Source: Takakia lepidozioides
Lineage: Eukaryota > Streptophyta > Takakiopsida > Takakiales > Takakiaceae
NCBI GenBank assembly: GCA_030704615.1
Contig: CM060732.1
Location: 70,971,053 to 71,035,052 of the forward strand
Direction of reading: 5' to 3'
DNA: 64,000 bases
In this document: positions 54,329-64,000 of the stretch, piece by piece
Position numbering within the stretch: position 1 is the first letter of the stretch
Layout: every line of letters starts with the position of its first letter
Position numbers and translations under genes: made by a program
The notes under the pieces: model-generated
Databases searched by the model: none
What the model saw: only the letters and a program-made list of their open reading frames with translations
Told to the model about the DNA's origin: nothing

Positions 54329-55227
54329 GACCTACAGCTAGTGTATCATGGGGGTGTTTCCTATTTGTTTCCCTTTTGGTATTCATGTTAGCTATCTTAC
54401 CATTGATAATTAAGTATCAGTTTGCTTTATCAATCTATTGGATTCCATCAGCTCATCCATTCATTTCACAGCTTCACTCAGATCTCTCTACACAGTGTGA
54501 TTGTATCGTAAAAGTATCCGATTATGATTTATCAGGTATCAGGCCGAAGCCATTGTGTCTCTAATCTGCTCTACAATATCATTACAGCCTTGCATATATC
54601 AAGCATCTACTCATCATCTCTCTATCTTCACTTCCGTTCTTCATCTCTGCCCGATCCCCTCTCCTTCATGACCAAGAAGTCCTTCTCCGAATGATCTCTC
54701 TCAATTCCCCGTTTCTTCCCTTTATCTTCCTATCCGTGGTTCTAACCGTTTCCCTCACTAACCGTCGTCTGTGAACTAACATGTTCCCCACAGTCGTTCC
54801 TGTCCTGCTCTCCGTTCCCTATGATCGTGACAGCTGTGTCAAGCTGTGATTGGCTGTGTGAAATTGTGACGGGCTGTGACTGGCTGTGCGACTGTGTTTG
54901 GCTTTGTCGGGCTGTGACTGGCTGTGTGGCTGTGTTGGCTGTGTCGGGCTGTGTCGGCTGTGACGACTGTGACGGGCTGTGTCGGCTGTGTCTGCTGTGA
55001 CGACTGTAACGGGCTGTGTTGGCTGTGTCGGCTGTGATGACTGTGACGGGCTGTGTTGGCTGTGTCGGCTGTGACTACTGTGACGGGCTGTGTAACCCCC
55101 CTCTACAGTGCGCTGCTGTCACCCCTAAGGCTCATGTTGGTCTCAGTGTTGGTCTCAGTCTGTGCAAAAATTAAGGGTACCCTACAGATCCCGTATAAGT
55201 GTCTAAGTCCCCGACAGTCCTCTAACA
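54221..55227 (-). repeat. Element D 5' LTR (1,007 bp)
   Basis: Matches 41946-42987 apart from scattered substitutions, short indels and a different GGCTGTG repeat arrangement at about 54838-55095. The start of the pre-gag ORF lies at its inner end. Confidence 0.92.
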
Positions 55228-55900
55228 GAATCCTGTCCATGACTCTTTGAAACTCAGCAGGAGCGTTTTTAAGCCCAAATGGTAAGAACCGCCACTAGTA
55301 TAGGCAATCCTTCTCGTGCTCATTGATCCCCCATAATGCCGTCTTTTGCTTATCCGCCTCCTTGATCGGCAACTGGTCATATCCGGATCGTAAATCCAAC
55401 GTGCTAAAGACCTTGGCATGCCCAATGGCATCAAAGATCTCCTCTGGTGTCGGCATAGCATACCTATCGGACTTGGTCTGACGATTTATAGGCCGGTAAT
55501 CACCGCACATACGTCTCTCCGTCCAATTGCCATAGACATCCTTCTTGGCTGGCATCACTGTGGCTGAAGCATACTCTCCCCCAGATAGCTCCACCAAACC
55601 AGCCTCCCAAAGGTCCTGAGTTCTCATCTGAATCAAGGACCTCTCCATGTTACTATATCTATAGGGTCTCCAAAAGATTGGCGTGTCAGTAGCCAATTCA
55701 ATGCGAATCTGTTGACCCTTCAGTGCTCCTAAGTCCTTCAAACTGAAGGCAAAGCAGTTCCTGTAAGCCCTCAAGAACCGCCGTATACGTCGTCTTTCCC
55801 CTTCGGTGACTATAGGTCCAACATCAGGCTCCCAGTTGTTCTCCGTGACTGCAACCTTGAGTCCAGCAGGCTTAGAGGTAGAAGACGCGTCCCGTGGTTG
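55228..55900 (-). pseudogene. pol: Family B copy 2: reverse transcriptase 5' half
   Basis: Encodes the fingers and start of the palm: FWRPYRYSNMER, MPAKKDVYGNWTERRMCGDY, STLDLRSGYDQLPI and, after an in-frame TAG near 55292, WRFLPFGLKNAPAEFQRVMD. It stops at the element D insertion and resumes at 41940. The LDLRSGYDQ Asp is the first RT metal ligand. In the same frame as the second half of the methyltransferase-like segment upstream. Confidence 0.88.
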
Positions 55901-57566
55901 CTATGCTGCAACCTCTTGAGCAGTGACCACTGCCTCCTCTGTTAGTGACAATGTCTCATCCTGCCCCATCATCCCATCCTTGAGGACCTCCTCAACCCGA
56001 GAAAAATCCCCAACCTGATCCATCACCGCCGCCTTGGCTGCCAACTCCTTCTGAACCTCGAGCACCTCCCACGTGTGCCATGGATGCGGCCTGCACCTCG
56101 TGGTCCTTACTTGCTCGTCCCCACTCACTGCCTGTACCGTCTCGGTAGGCAGGGAGACCATGAAGGGAAGTGTACTCCGTACTCTGCGCTGCTCAGCCAT
56201 AGCCAAGCTGATAATCCAGGTCAAGCAATTGAGATCCATTACTTGCCCCAACACCTGACGACGTGATGCCTCAGAAAGAGAGGGCACCACCATGGTACCA
56301 GTGGTAAAACCCATCGCCCGCTCGCGCTCGTTAGCATTGGGCTCCACTAATTGTTGCAACTGGCTATCCCACAAGAGGCCAGGTCCACCATCCCGGAAAG
56401 CATGAGATCCTGGGAAGCTGAGCAGTGTAGGTAATGTTGCTCGTGGTTGACCCACCCTGTTGACCACTGCCAAAGGCGAACGGTCATCGTGTCTCACAAG
56501 TTGAGACTGCCTCCCTGTGTCCAAAATGCTGTCCACTATGAGGTGTGTTGGCCGCTGCACCCCATCAAATGCACGCTTGAGCAGTGCGGGTGGCATCAAG
56601 TTAGTCCACCATAGCCGTGGACGATGAGCCCGTGACCCCACTGCAGCTGCATCCAAGCCACGACCGGACTTGATGCACACTGGCCATCACCCTGGCCCGA
56701 GAATCACCCATCAGTGGCACATTCTCCAAGATGTATGCTGAAGATATAGCTTGATGAAGCTGCAAGTGGCGCAAAACCCGCACCATCTCCCAAAACAGAC
56801 CCGTCCTCGAGTCTCGCAATCCATTGCCATGCCCGGCTGATGAATGCCATTGGCAGGACCAACCTGCCACCACCAGATCAATGGAGCTAACCTGCTCCAA
56901 ATCCTGCGCCCCCAGCAACGAAATGTCTGCTGGCAAGGCTTGTTGGTATCCACGAACTGCAGACACTGGCAACAAAACATGGTACTGCTGTACCAACTGA
57001 GCAACATGGCGCAGTGAGACGCGTCGTGTAGTCTCATCCCTCTCCACATACAGGTAACGTCGAACTCGTCCACCTGCCTGCAGCACTGCAGCCAATCCAG
57101 TGCTGATCCCGCCAAACAAGTCCAGAAGGCATATGCCTTCATCCGGGCACTGCCACACGAGAAGTGTGGTGTCCAATGGCGACAACTGAGGTGGTCCTGG
57201 TGCAATCACCGCACTCTCCTCTTCTCCTGACGGTACGAAGGCCTCTACCCAGGCTTGTTGCACCTGTCCATCAGCAGTCTGCTGCAAATCCTTGCTCGTA
57301 CCCCACAATGGAGTGTGAGCAACCATGGCAGGCAACTCCGCCGTACCATGCATGTCATCCTGCTCTGCTGGAGGTGGCACATCCTCTGCATGGGCATTGC
57401 CTTCCAGCAACTCTCCAGGCCAACTAACTGCAGCTGTAAAGGCGGCTAGTGTTTGCATCTTGCCCCGCTGGGCAGCAGCAATACCCCCAATGAATGTCAC
57501 AGGGAGCTGTGCACGACAACATCCCCTGACTGCCATCCAGGCCTGTAGGATGCTGACTCCTCCCAA
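55901..57566 (-). pseudogene. Cytosine-C5 DNA methyltransferase-like domain inside retrotransposon Pol
   Basis: Two overlapping open stretches (57566-56601 and 56680-55901) carry C5-methyltransferase motifs in the canonical order. Motif I LLDLFGGISTGLAAVLQAG (about 57125-57090) binds AdoMet; motif II is YLYVERDE. Motif IV GWSCQ (56864-56850) has the catalytic Cys, with Ser instead of the usual Pro before it, followed by GNGLRDSRTGLFWEMVR. Motif VI is ILENVPL (about 56730); motif VIII is RPRLWWTNL (about 56611); motif IX is ERERAMGF (about 56320), and RRQVLG (about 56255) fits motif X. Layout is closest to DNMT3-type enzymes by eye. It lies between protease and RT on the same strand. Frameshifts near 57,500 and 56,650 and a TAG at 55901 show decay. 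Confidence 0.85.
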
Positions 57567-58597
57567 AAGTCCAGGGTGAAGCCCATGGGGTATAACACTG
57601 TCCCACCAACCAGGACATCGTAAGAGACCACGTCTGTCACAATAGCCTTGGCTCGCATCACTGAGCCATCTCTAGGATGATCCGGCTGCAGTCTAATGGC
57701 CAACTCATGCAGTGTCATGCCCCGAGCCTGCTCTGATCCTCCCACAAATGTCTGTATCTGGAAAGGACAAGGCTCCATATCTGCCTCCATGAGGCCGAAA
57801 CCTGCAATAGCAGCTCTGCCCAACATCAGTGGCTGAGCTCCCGAGTCCAATAAGACCCGAAGTGGCCGGTACTTCTTGCCTGCCGGTCCACTCAATGAGA
57901 AAATGCCCTCATGGTTGTCTAACAAGACAACTCCAGGTGTCACCATGGCGCGCTCAAAGGCTGGCCTAGCTGACAGCTCCGTCAACCTGGCAGCTGCAGC
58001 TTGCCATGGCGCAACCGTGGCAGTCTTGACCCTCAAATCTGAGGATCCCTCTGCCACTATACCTTCCACTAACTCCGCAGAAGATGAAGTGACCTCCCCA
58101 CTCTCACAGAGTGTTGCTGCTAGTCTGAACACTGCAGCTGGTCTTACCCCCGGCGTCGCAATCATGGTTGCCAAGAACAGTGGGGCTTGACACACAGAGG
58201 TGGCTGCCCCCAACAACACACCGGCTGCACTAGCCTTGGCAGCAGGTGTCAGTGTTGCACGTGTAGCTCTCCCCAATGGCATAGTAACCTCCGCCTCGGT
58301 AATAGTCGGGCGAGAACTAGGTGCCATGGATGGCATCGACACAGTCTCCGCCAATGTGAATGACTGAGGAAGCCTCGCCTGACGGCTTGCCTCCCCACGC
58401 TGTGGATCCAATTCCACCTCTGCACCTCGTGGCTCAGGAACTCGTGCTGCTCCTCGAGTCACGGCTGCAGCAGACTCCACCAGCTCTAGTGGTAGCGCTG
58501 CTCCGCACATGAATCCCATGCCTCCCATATCTCCTCCCTCAGGAGCAGGAGGTGGACCATCCCGCCTGGGAGCCGGTACCGCCTGAGCTGTGGCCAT
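57497..58597 (-). CDS. Family B copy 2 aspartic protease region
   Basis: 366 open codons. A long Ala/Pro/Thr-rich N-terminal spacer is followed by the protease with RVLLDSGAQPLMLGRAAIAGF (active-site DSG near 57850) and IVTDVVSYDVLVGGTVLYPMG near the end, the usual second protease signature. Retroviral-type proteases cleave the Gag-Pol polyprotein. The frame closes at 57497, overlapping the methyltransferase-like stretch by 70 bases in another frame, which marks an indel. Confidence 0.82.
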   Translation of the reverse strand: MATAQAVPAPRRDGPPPAPEGGDMGGMGFMCGAALPLELVESAAAVTRGAARVPEPRGAEVELDPQRGEASRQARLPQSFTLAETVSMPSMAPSSRPTITEAEVTMPLGRATRATLTPAAKASAAGVLLGAATSVCQAPLFLATMIATPGVRPAAVFRLAATLCESGEVTSSSAELVEGIVAEGSSDLRVKTATVAPWQAAAARLTELSARPAFERAMVTPGVVLLDNHEGIFSLSGPAGKKYRPLRVLLDSGAQPLMLGRAAIAGFGLMEADMEPCPFQIQTFVGGSEQARGMTLHELAIRLQPDHPRDGSVMRAKAIVTDVVSYDVLVGGTVLYPMGFTLDFWEESASYRPGWQSGDVVVHSSL

Positions 58598-58599
58598 GG

Positions 58600-60000
58600 C
58601 AGCGAGCCTCTACTCTAGCTACTGAAGCCGGTTGGCCATGCCTTGGTCAACACCCTGACCTCCGCGTCCTTGGCCATGTTGAGCTTGCCCTTGGCCTGCA
58701 CCTCGTGCCGGACCACCTCGTCCTCTCTAGGCTGGTCCACCTCGCCCCCGGCCACCATTGTTCCCTTGGAACTGGCCTGGGCGCAACTCAGGATGCAAGT
58801 CATAACACTGGGCATCTCCATGCCCATACTTGCCACAATGCTCACACTGCAACTGTGCAGGCTGTGCTTGTACCGGCCTTCTGCCACTCTCTGGGCAATC
58901 TCTCTTGACATGGGGTCCTCCACATGTCCAACATATCACCCCTGGTTGTTGTTGGCCTGCAAAAGATGCCACAGGCCTCTGCACCTGAGGTCCCCTGTAA
59001 GCTCCATGGAACTTGGGTTGGGAAACCTTGCCCCCTGACCACGCTGTTGGGCAGTCCCTTGTGCCTGTGGGCTGGCAGCTGTGCCTCGTGCAGGCATGTC
59101 CTTGCCAAATCCAATGGTAACAACTCGCTCCTCCACTATATTGAGCTCAATCCGCTCAGCCAGCAGAAACACATCTGCTAATATGGGTTGGGCTGCTTGT
59201 AACAGGGTTGCATCTCGCACCCTTCTTCTGAGCTGTTTGTCTAGAATTCCATACCAAAACTGGATTGCCTGAGCTTCAGTAACCCCTTGGGTCACACTTA
59301 TCAAGCGCCTCATACGAGTGTACGCCTCTCACAAGCTCTCACTGGGTTCGCGCTGGAAGTCTTGCAAACTTCGCAGCTTCTCAGTCTGTACACCTTGGTA
59401 GTTCCTCCGCAACTCCTGGAAGAACTCCACCACCGGGCTGAATCTAGGCACATGTGTTGTAGTCGTGGGAGGATGAGTAGTAGCACCTTCTCCAGAAGTA
59501 CTGGCACTACTAGTGCTAGCTGTGGGAGGTATTGGTGCTGATGCCGCTACTGGTCGTGTTGTTCCCCGAGTAATGGAGACGTAGTCAGGTGACCAATACA
59601 TCCTCCACTCTTCAATTTCTGCTTCATGTCCTCGCCTGAACTCGTGGTAATCGTCCATAGGCGGGCCTTCCAAATGCTGGAACAATCCCTTCCACGCCAT
59701 GAATGGGGTGAACAGCTGTGGATTGCGCATCTGCTGCAAATCACACCAACTGTCGAACTCCTGGATAAAGTCATCCAGCTCGATTGTGCCCACAGCTCCA
59801 GAGTACCTATGAGGTCCCTTGGTAGCTCCATACATCTCCTCCATGTCGTCCCACAACAATGGCGAAGAAAACTGCACACTTGTTGATGAAACCTCCGGGT
59901 CAGTGTCAGATTCTACAGTAGTTGAGGGTGGCGGTGAAGGTGGTCTGAACCGAATACCTCGTCTTGTGAACCCACTCTCACTGTTACTGCCTGCAGCCAT
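58600..60000 (-). pseudogene. gag: Family B copy 2 Gag with two zinc knuckles
   Basis: The gag domain (60000-59329) starts at MAAGSNSESGF and contains EEMYGATKGPHRYSGAVGT and CDLQQMRNPQLFTPF. A TGA at about 59329-59331 interrupts it; homologous sequence continues in frame to 58936 (MRRLISVTQG). A frame change then leads into 58984-58727 with two zinc knuckles, CWTCGGPHVKRDC and CEHCGKYGHGDAQC. Copy 1 has an Arg codon at the TGA position. Confidence 0.83.
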
Positions 60001-60500
60001 ACTCCCCTCAAAACCCTTGGGTAAATCCGTGATGACACTTCAATGTGCACCTCCCCCACGTGACACTATAAGGCTCTAGTACTAATTCTAATAGTGACAC
60101 GGGTGGGCACCTGTTGCAGTTTAAGGGTCATATCCCAGTGGCTCAGGGCACCTGCACCTGCATCCACCGCAAGAACTCCTATGGTTGGCTGGTCATCAAC
60201 CCAGCCTCACCATAGAAGAAACACTGGTGGTCTTGCTGGTCATCACTCCAGCCTCACCACCGACAGCATACTCTAGGATTGACCGGTGATCAAATCCGGC
60301 CTAATCCCTATGAAAGCAAGTGCCCACACAAAACCAACATGGCGCACAGTCAAGCATGCAGGTGTTGGGGGGGATCCAAACACAAGAAATCAAAACATCA
60401 ACACCCCCACACCAAAATCCAGCTGCAATGCTGATCGTGCAGAATATCCCAGCCCAAAACCCCGGACTGACTGGCCTCCACCAAGAAAGGCTTTGGCAAC
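60001..60500 (-). other. Family B copy 2 5' leader
   Basis: Non-coding, alignable with 29764-30213. Similarity to copy 1 ends near 60494. No LTR or primer site recognised. Confidence 0.55.
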
Positions 60501-60589
60501 TACAAGTACAAGATAATGAAAATAGTATAGAGATGGAGGAGAAGAATAGAAGCCCGACCAAGCAAGATCTAATCCTGATCTATGCTATC

Positions 60590-61333
60590 AACTGCCAGAC
60601 TTCTCTCAAAGTGCCTCGCTCTGCATGATGGTAAGGTGTAGGAGGTATATCTATGTCCAGAAACCCGTCACTAACCTTGTCCCAAGCTACAGTAGCTCGC
60701 TCTAACCAACCCTCCTCCTCTTTCTGCCAAGTAGAAACAAAGCAATACTCCCTATCTCCCGCTCACTGAACACTAAAGAAAACAAAGGTAGGGTCTGATA
60801 GTCTCTCAACTCGAAAGCTTTGAGACGGTTGCGGGTGTCCTCATTGCGAATGACTGCATCTCCCTCAAGCAAAACAAACTCGTCATTGCTAATGAGCCCC
60901 CGCTCATGGTTGCTTTGTGCAGAGTGTGTCCGGCTGCAACCATGTCTGATTGCACAAACTTGTGTAGCTCTTGCTCCTCTGCTCTAGTACACCACAGCCT
61001 TGTGGCTGAACACCTTGGTCCCCGGGGCTGTCTTTGGCTGTGTTCCAAGCCTAGCTTTCACCCACTTTGGTATTTCACTTACAGCTGCAGAACTGCTGGC
61101 TCCAACAAAGTTCTGACTGTCCAAAGCAACATTGAGGCCCTCAACACCAACTACAGCAGTTTGTTGTCTACTGCTAATGCCTGACTCCCAGTATGCAATC
61201 AACTCGTCCAACTATTCTCCACTCAAATCAAATCAGTCTGAGTTCCTTGGGAAACATAAATCTTGTCCCCTTGTGTGCACAGGCTAAGAGACGAGACCTG
61301 CCCTTCAATTACGTCCTCATTTCCCCCAGCCAT
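60590..61333 (-). pseudogene. Unrecognised host-like coding remnant
   Basis: Starts with a possible ATG at 61333 (MAGGNEDVIEGQVSSLSLC) followed by protein-like stretches in shifting frames: ELIAYWESGISSRQQTAVVG, then RNEDTRNRLKAFELRDYQ, and in another frame EEGWLERATVAWDKVSDGF and IPPTPYHHAERGTLREVW ending near 60590. The codon-level sense of these pieces suggests a once-coding sequence with stops and frameshifts, but I do not recognise the protein. It could be a retrocopy or captured host gene. Confidence 0.4.
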
Positions 61334-61579
61334 ACAAAGAGGACATCCACAGATTGGTCTCTCATATAGACCAGAACAGGTTCTAGAAACAGAATTGTGG
61401 ATCTTTCACGGCACACTCACACTCTAAAAATTCCATAGATTTTTAGCAGAGTCCCAAAAACTAAATCCAGATCGAGATAGGTAGATTTCCTCTTTCTACA
61501 GCTATCCCCTCAAAAACTGAGTCAAACAGAGCCCATTTGACAAAGATTTGGCTCTAAATCATTTAAATTAGATCAAAGG

Positions 61580-61596
61580 TTTTTTTTTTTTTTTTT
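61580..61596 (-). other. 17-base poly(A) tract on the minus strand
   Basis: A run of T on the plus strand, preceded on the minus strand by TTATTAAATT. It lies downstream (minus-strand sense) of the DRE2-like pseudogene and is consistent with the tail of a reverse-transcribed mRNA, though a simple homopolymer cannot be excluded. Confidence 0.45.
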
Positions 61597-61967
61597 AATT
61601 TAATAAGTTTTTCAAAAGTTACACCCAGAATATCTGGTAACTGGTTCCCGGTTCCCTAAGTTCTATATGGTTTCCTAGGTTCCCTGGCCACGTGCCCTAT
61701 AATTCCTAGGATTTCAGTTGTGTTTACAAATGCACCCCCCACAGCTCTTGGTTACCAGTGACCTGCTCTCCTCCAGTCGAGATCCGTAGCTATGCCGAGC
61801 CTTAATCCTTTGCACCAATATTCCCAACAAAAGCAGGAGCACTTACAATGCAACCCCGGAAATCACTAGAGCTAACTAGCTTTGATCAAGAACGCTTACA
61901 GCCTTTCATGCGCGCTGATTTTTCAAGGTGGCAACAACAGATCTGCTATCACTGATTGTGTAAGCCT

Positions 61968-62975
61968 TTACATGGAGTTGGCACAGGCTGCCCTCAAGTT
62001 CTGGATTGTAAACATAGACCGAGCAGGTCGTGTAGTGAGTTGGGCCCCTTCTGTCTTCAAGGAACCGGCAGTTTCAGATGACAACCCATTAATGCCTAAA
62101 TTGTCATCATTCTCTTCAATCTCAGCACGACCACATGAGCAATTCTTGCACGTTTTTTTTTTTTTTCCAGCCTTGCCTACTTCACAGTCATCTGCAATAG
62201 GTAATTTAGGTGGCTTGAGGTCATCTTCAGTAAGCAATGCATCCTCGTCAACAAGCTCATCCATGTCGTCGTCCACAGGGGCCACCTTCCAGGAGTTGGA
62301 AACAGGAAGAACAATGTCTGTAACATCTCGTGATGACAGTCTCACAGTGGCTCCATTGGTCTGCACAGCAGCCTCTGAAGAAAACGAGCTACCAGTTGCC
62401 AGACCTTGCTCAACAGCTGCCTTCTTCTTGATAACGAAAGAAGATCATGTTTCCCATGCAGGCTTCTACCCGCTCACCGCAACAGGTTTGAGGAGTGGAC
62501 CTTGACTGGATCCCACAGAAACAGACGTGATGCCGCTACATGACTCGGCCAACCCAACACCTTCCACGCACTCAACCACTTTCGAACCAACAAAACCTGC
62601 CAGCAAAAGACCATGCTCCAATGCTGCTTGTGTCTGCACAGTAGCAGCACCAAGCCTTTGACGCTCATCTGAAGCTACATCTCGACATGTTAGGGGCTCT
62701 TGCACCCAGAGCAGGCCGCCTGGTCTAAGGATCCGTGCTGCCTCATGGAGCCAAGCTGCAGTGTGGTGGCCGGGCGTTTCGACTAGAGAAATTATTACGT
62801 CCACAGATGACGCCTCTGCCGCAACCTTGCCACCAAGCTGTGAGACGTTGGTGATCACTGCCAATCCCTTGCCACTGGCGGATTTCTCTTCAAAGGTCTG
62901 CACAGCCCACAAAACAACTGTGGCTGGGAGCGCCGCAGTGTCCGTCACCAGAAGCACCGCTGCCTTCCCTGCCTA
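61968..62975 (-). pseudogene. DRE2: DRE2/CIAPIN1 (anamorsin) pseudogene
   Basis: DRE2 passes electrons in cytosolic iron-sulphur cluster assembly. One minus-strand frame reads from the methyltransferase-like N-domain (VLLVTDTAAL, ITNVSQLGGKV, EAARILRPGGLLWVQEP) through the linker ([19 protein letters not shown]) to the first cluster-binding motif [10 protein letters not shown] near 62150. In-frame TAG (about 62466) and TGA (about 62442) interrupt it, no ATG is present at the N-terminus (upstream stop at about 62973), and the second twin Cys motif expected at the C-terminus is not found. No intron is visible across 1 kb, and a poly(A) tract follows at 61580-61596, so a processed pseudogene is likely. 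Confidence 0.78.
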
Positions 62976-63394
62976 CGGCGGTGCACGGCTCTCATCCAGC
63001 CAAGCAGTCAGCAGCGCAGCCTTTCTTCGATCCCCCTGTAGTCCGGACGGACGACAAAACCGTGGCTTGGAAGAGCGCCCAGCTCCACACCCACTTCACC
63101 TCCTCAGCTCCGCATCACTACCTCCAGCTTCACAGCAATGAAAGTGTTGCGCCTCGGGTATGGCCTCTCCTTGCCTCTAACACACCACGGGGCGATTGGA
63201 AGGCGGCCCCCTTATCAGTGTCCCACCATTGCGACTGAGGATGTGAGACGAACTCAGGCTAGAGCCATTCTATGCTCATTGCTTGAGCTGTGTACAAGAC
63301 CATGACCATCTATATTATAATAGTGCTTAAAAACAAAAACATCATATCTAGCTTAGCACTGGAAAACTAGATAGAGAGCTCATCTCTCTCGAGT
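62976..63394. other. Flank of the DRE2 pseudogene
   Basis: No gene supported. The part up to about 63180 may be 5' untranslated sequence of the retrocopy. The remainder is unremarkable AT-rich DNA leading to repeat Y copy 2. Confidence 0.4.
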
Positions 63395-63746
63395 GATAAG
63401 AAAACTAGAAACAAACTCTTAACACAAGAAACATGAAATCCATCTCGTCATCACTCTTTCAGATAATAGTCGAGCCAGGGGCACCCCAAGCTATGGGGAC
63501 TCCACCCCACAACAACCTATCCTCCCATCATAAGCACACTCAGTTCTAAACGATGAAGGAGCTCGGTCGCGTAGGCTCAACTCGAGAGAGATGAGCTGCG
63601 TGACTGCCGCTCTCGTGAAGATAAGACGGTTCAGTGTCAAACTAAACTTGACACCTGATTTAACACTTGACCTAAATCCAAGTGTTAAATACAAATAACT
63701 AGCTTTATTCTAGTTGTTTTCACACTGTGCTTATTTAACTTGACAG
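63395..63746. repeat. Repeat Y, copy 2
   Basis: Same orientation and about 99 percent alike to 38779-39131, including the 12-bp inverted repeat at 63658-63690. Unlike copy 1 it is not bordered by the 85-bp family B ends. Confidence 0.75.
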
Positions 63747-63908
63747 TTGTAATTGTCCATAATATCACAATAGTGATTGTACATTGAACGAATATTTAAC
63801 GATTGAATGATTACATGTGTGCGATATAGTAGTTGTAAATTTGGTGTGGATAGTTTCCATCTAGCAATTGTTTGAAGTCTCTTTATTTCTTCATGTATCA
63901 TACCTAGA

Positions 63909-64000
63909 GAGGATGCGAAAGAGCAATAAAGCCGGTCATCAACACACCCGTCACTGATAAGAATCCACAAGGTACGAAGAAGTGGAAATCGTAAAGGTTC
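63909..64000. repeat. 92-bp dispersed repeat, copy 2 (runs to window edge)
   Basis: Matches 38136-38227 in the same orientation and may continue beyond the window. The minus-strand frame is open as in copy 1. Confidence 0.6.

Larger units (their letters stand above)
41946..55227 (-). mobile_element. Element D: 13.3-kb Tat/Athila-like Ty3/gypsy element nested in family B
   Basis: Two LTRs (41946-42987 and 54221-55227) that start TGTCGCGCGG and end CTCTAACA, perfect 5-bp target duplication GAATC (41941-41945 and 55228-55232), primer site and polypurine tract in place. Removing it restores the host element's reading frame across the RT. Minus-strand order: 5' LTR, extra ORF beginning in the LTR, gag, pol (three zinc knuckles, protease, RT, RNase H, integrase), then a long coiled-coil coding region and 3' LTR. 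Lack of a chromodomain, the FLDD RT motif and extra ORFs resemble Tat/Athila/Ogre-type plant elements. LTR differences of a few percent indicate an older insertion than element A. Confidence 0.93.
39132..60500 (-). mobile_element. Family B Ty3/gypsy element, copy 2, with methyltransferase-like domain and PHD finger
   Basis: Reading on the minus strand: leader (about 60500-60001), gag, two zinc knuckles, aspartic protease, cytosine-C5 methyltransferase-like domain, reverse transcriptase, interruption by element D (41946-55227, TSD GAATC), reverse transcriptase remainder, RNase H, integrase, PHD finger, polypurine tract and short 3' LTR (39217-39132). Without the insertion it is about 8 kb. Nonsense codons in gag, the methyltransferase-RT linker, RT and integrase, plus several frameshifts, make it inactive. 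The 5' LTR was not identified; repeat Y at 63395-63746 may mark a more distant 5' end. Confidence 0.88.

Noticed and set aside
62160-62172. Second T run as another poly(A) tail
   Set aside because: On the minus strand it encodes the Lys run just before the [10 protein letters not shown] motif of the DRE2 pseudogene, so it is coding in origin.

Overview
The window looks like nuclear DNA of a streptophyte (land plant or close algal relative). Evidence is a nucleosome assembly protein 1 (NAP1) gene with GT-AG introns and a C-terminal CKQQ box, a plant U-box/ARM ubiquitin ligase, a plant-type MULE carrying a ULP1-like peptidase, a chromodomain Ty3/gypsy element primed by initiator tRNA-Met, and a Tat/Athila-like giant gypsy element. 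The density of nested elements suggests a large, repeat-rich genome, perhaps a charophyte, bryophyte, lycophyte or fern. I cannot name the species.

Layout: 0.3-4.2 kb holds the only convincing intact host genes, the 3' end of NAP1 (+) facing a single-exon U-box E3 ligase gene (-). 5.76-17.94 kb is one complete Mutator-like element of 12,178 bp with long terminal inverted repeats, a perfect 9-bp target duplication (TCTTGGTGG), a broken transposase gene (+) and a multi-exon ULP1-peptidase gene (-). A CAGTCTG-type heptamer recurs through it. It is flanked at some distance by two copies of a 189-bp TA-flanked MITE.

19.73-30.2 kb is copy 1 of a minus-strand Ty3/gypsy family ('family B') whose polyprotein ends in a PHD finger. 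It is internally deleted and split by a young chromovirus ('element A', 20,654-27,625; LTRs differ at only about two positions; TSD CCATG). 30.4-32.4 kb is tandem-repeat DNA, including a TCACAGCC array. 32.9-33.4 kb carries a retroelement-like C-terminal ORF, and 33.5-38.6 kb is AT-rich DNA with a foldback and short duplications.

39.13-about 60.5 kb is copy 2 of family B: gag, protease, a cytosine-C5 DNA methyltransferase-like domain, reverse transcriptase, RNase H, integrase and PHD finger. It is split inside the reverse transcriptase by a 13,282-bp element ('element D', 41,946-55,227; TSD GAATC). Element D has an extra ORF that starts inside its 5' LTR and a long coiled-coil coding region after the integrase. 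60.6-63.2 kb contains broken host-like sequence, including a DRE2/CIAPIN1 pseudogene. The window ends with a second copy of a 350-bp repeat also found at 38.8 kb.

The most interesting system is family B, which combines a DNA methyltransferase-like domain (possible writer) with a PHD finger (possible reader) in one LTR-type polyprotein. Similar methyltransferase capture by retrotransposons has been reported in dinoflagellates and Klebsormidium. Both copies here are broken by stop codons and frameshifts. All gene limits come from reading the sequence; no database search was possible.
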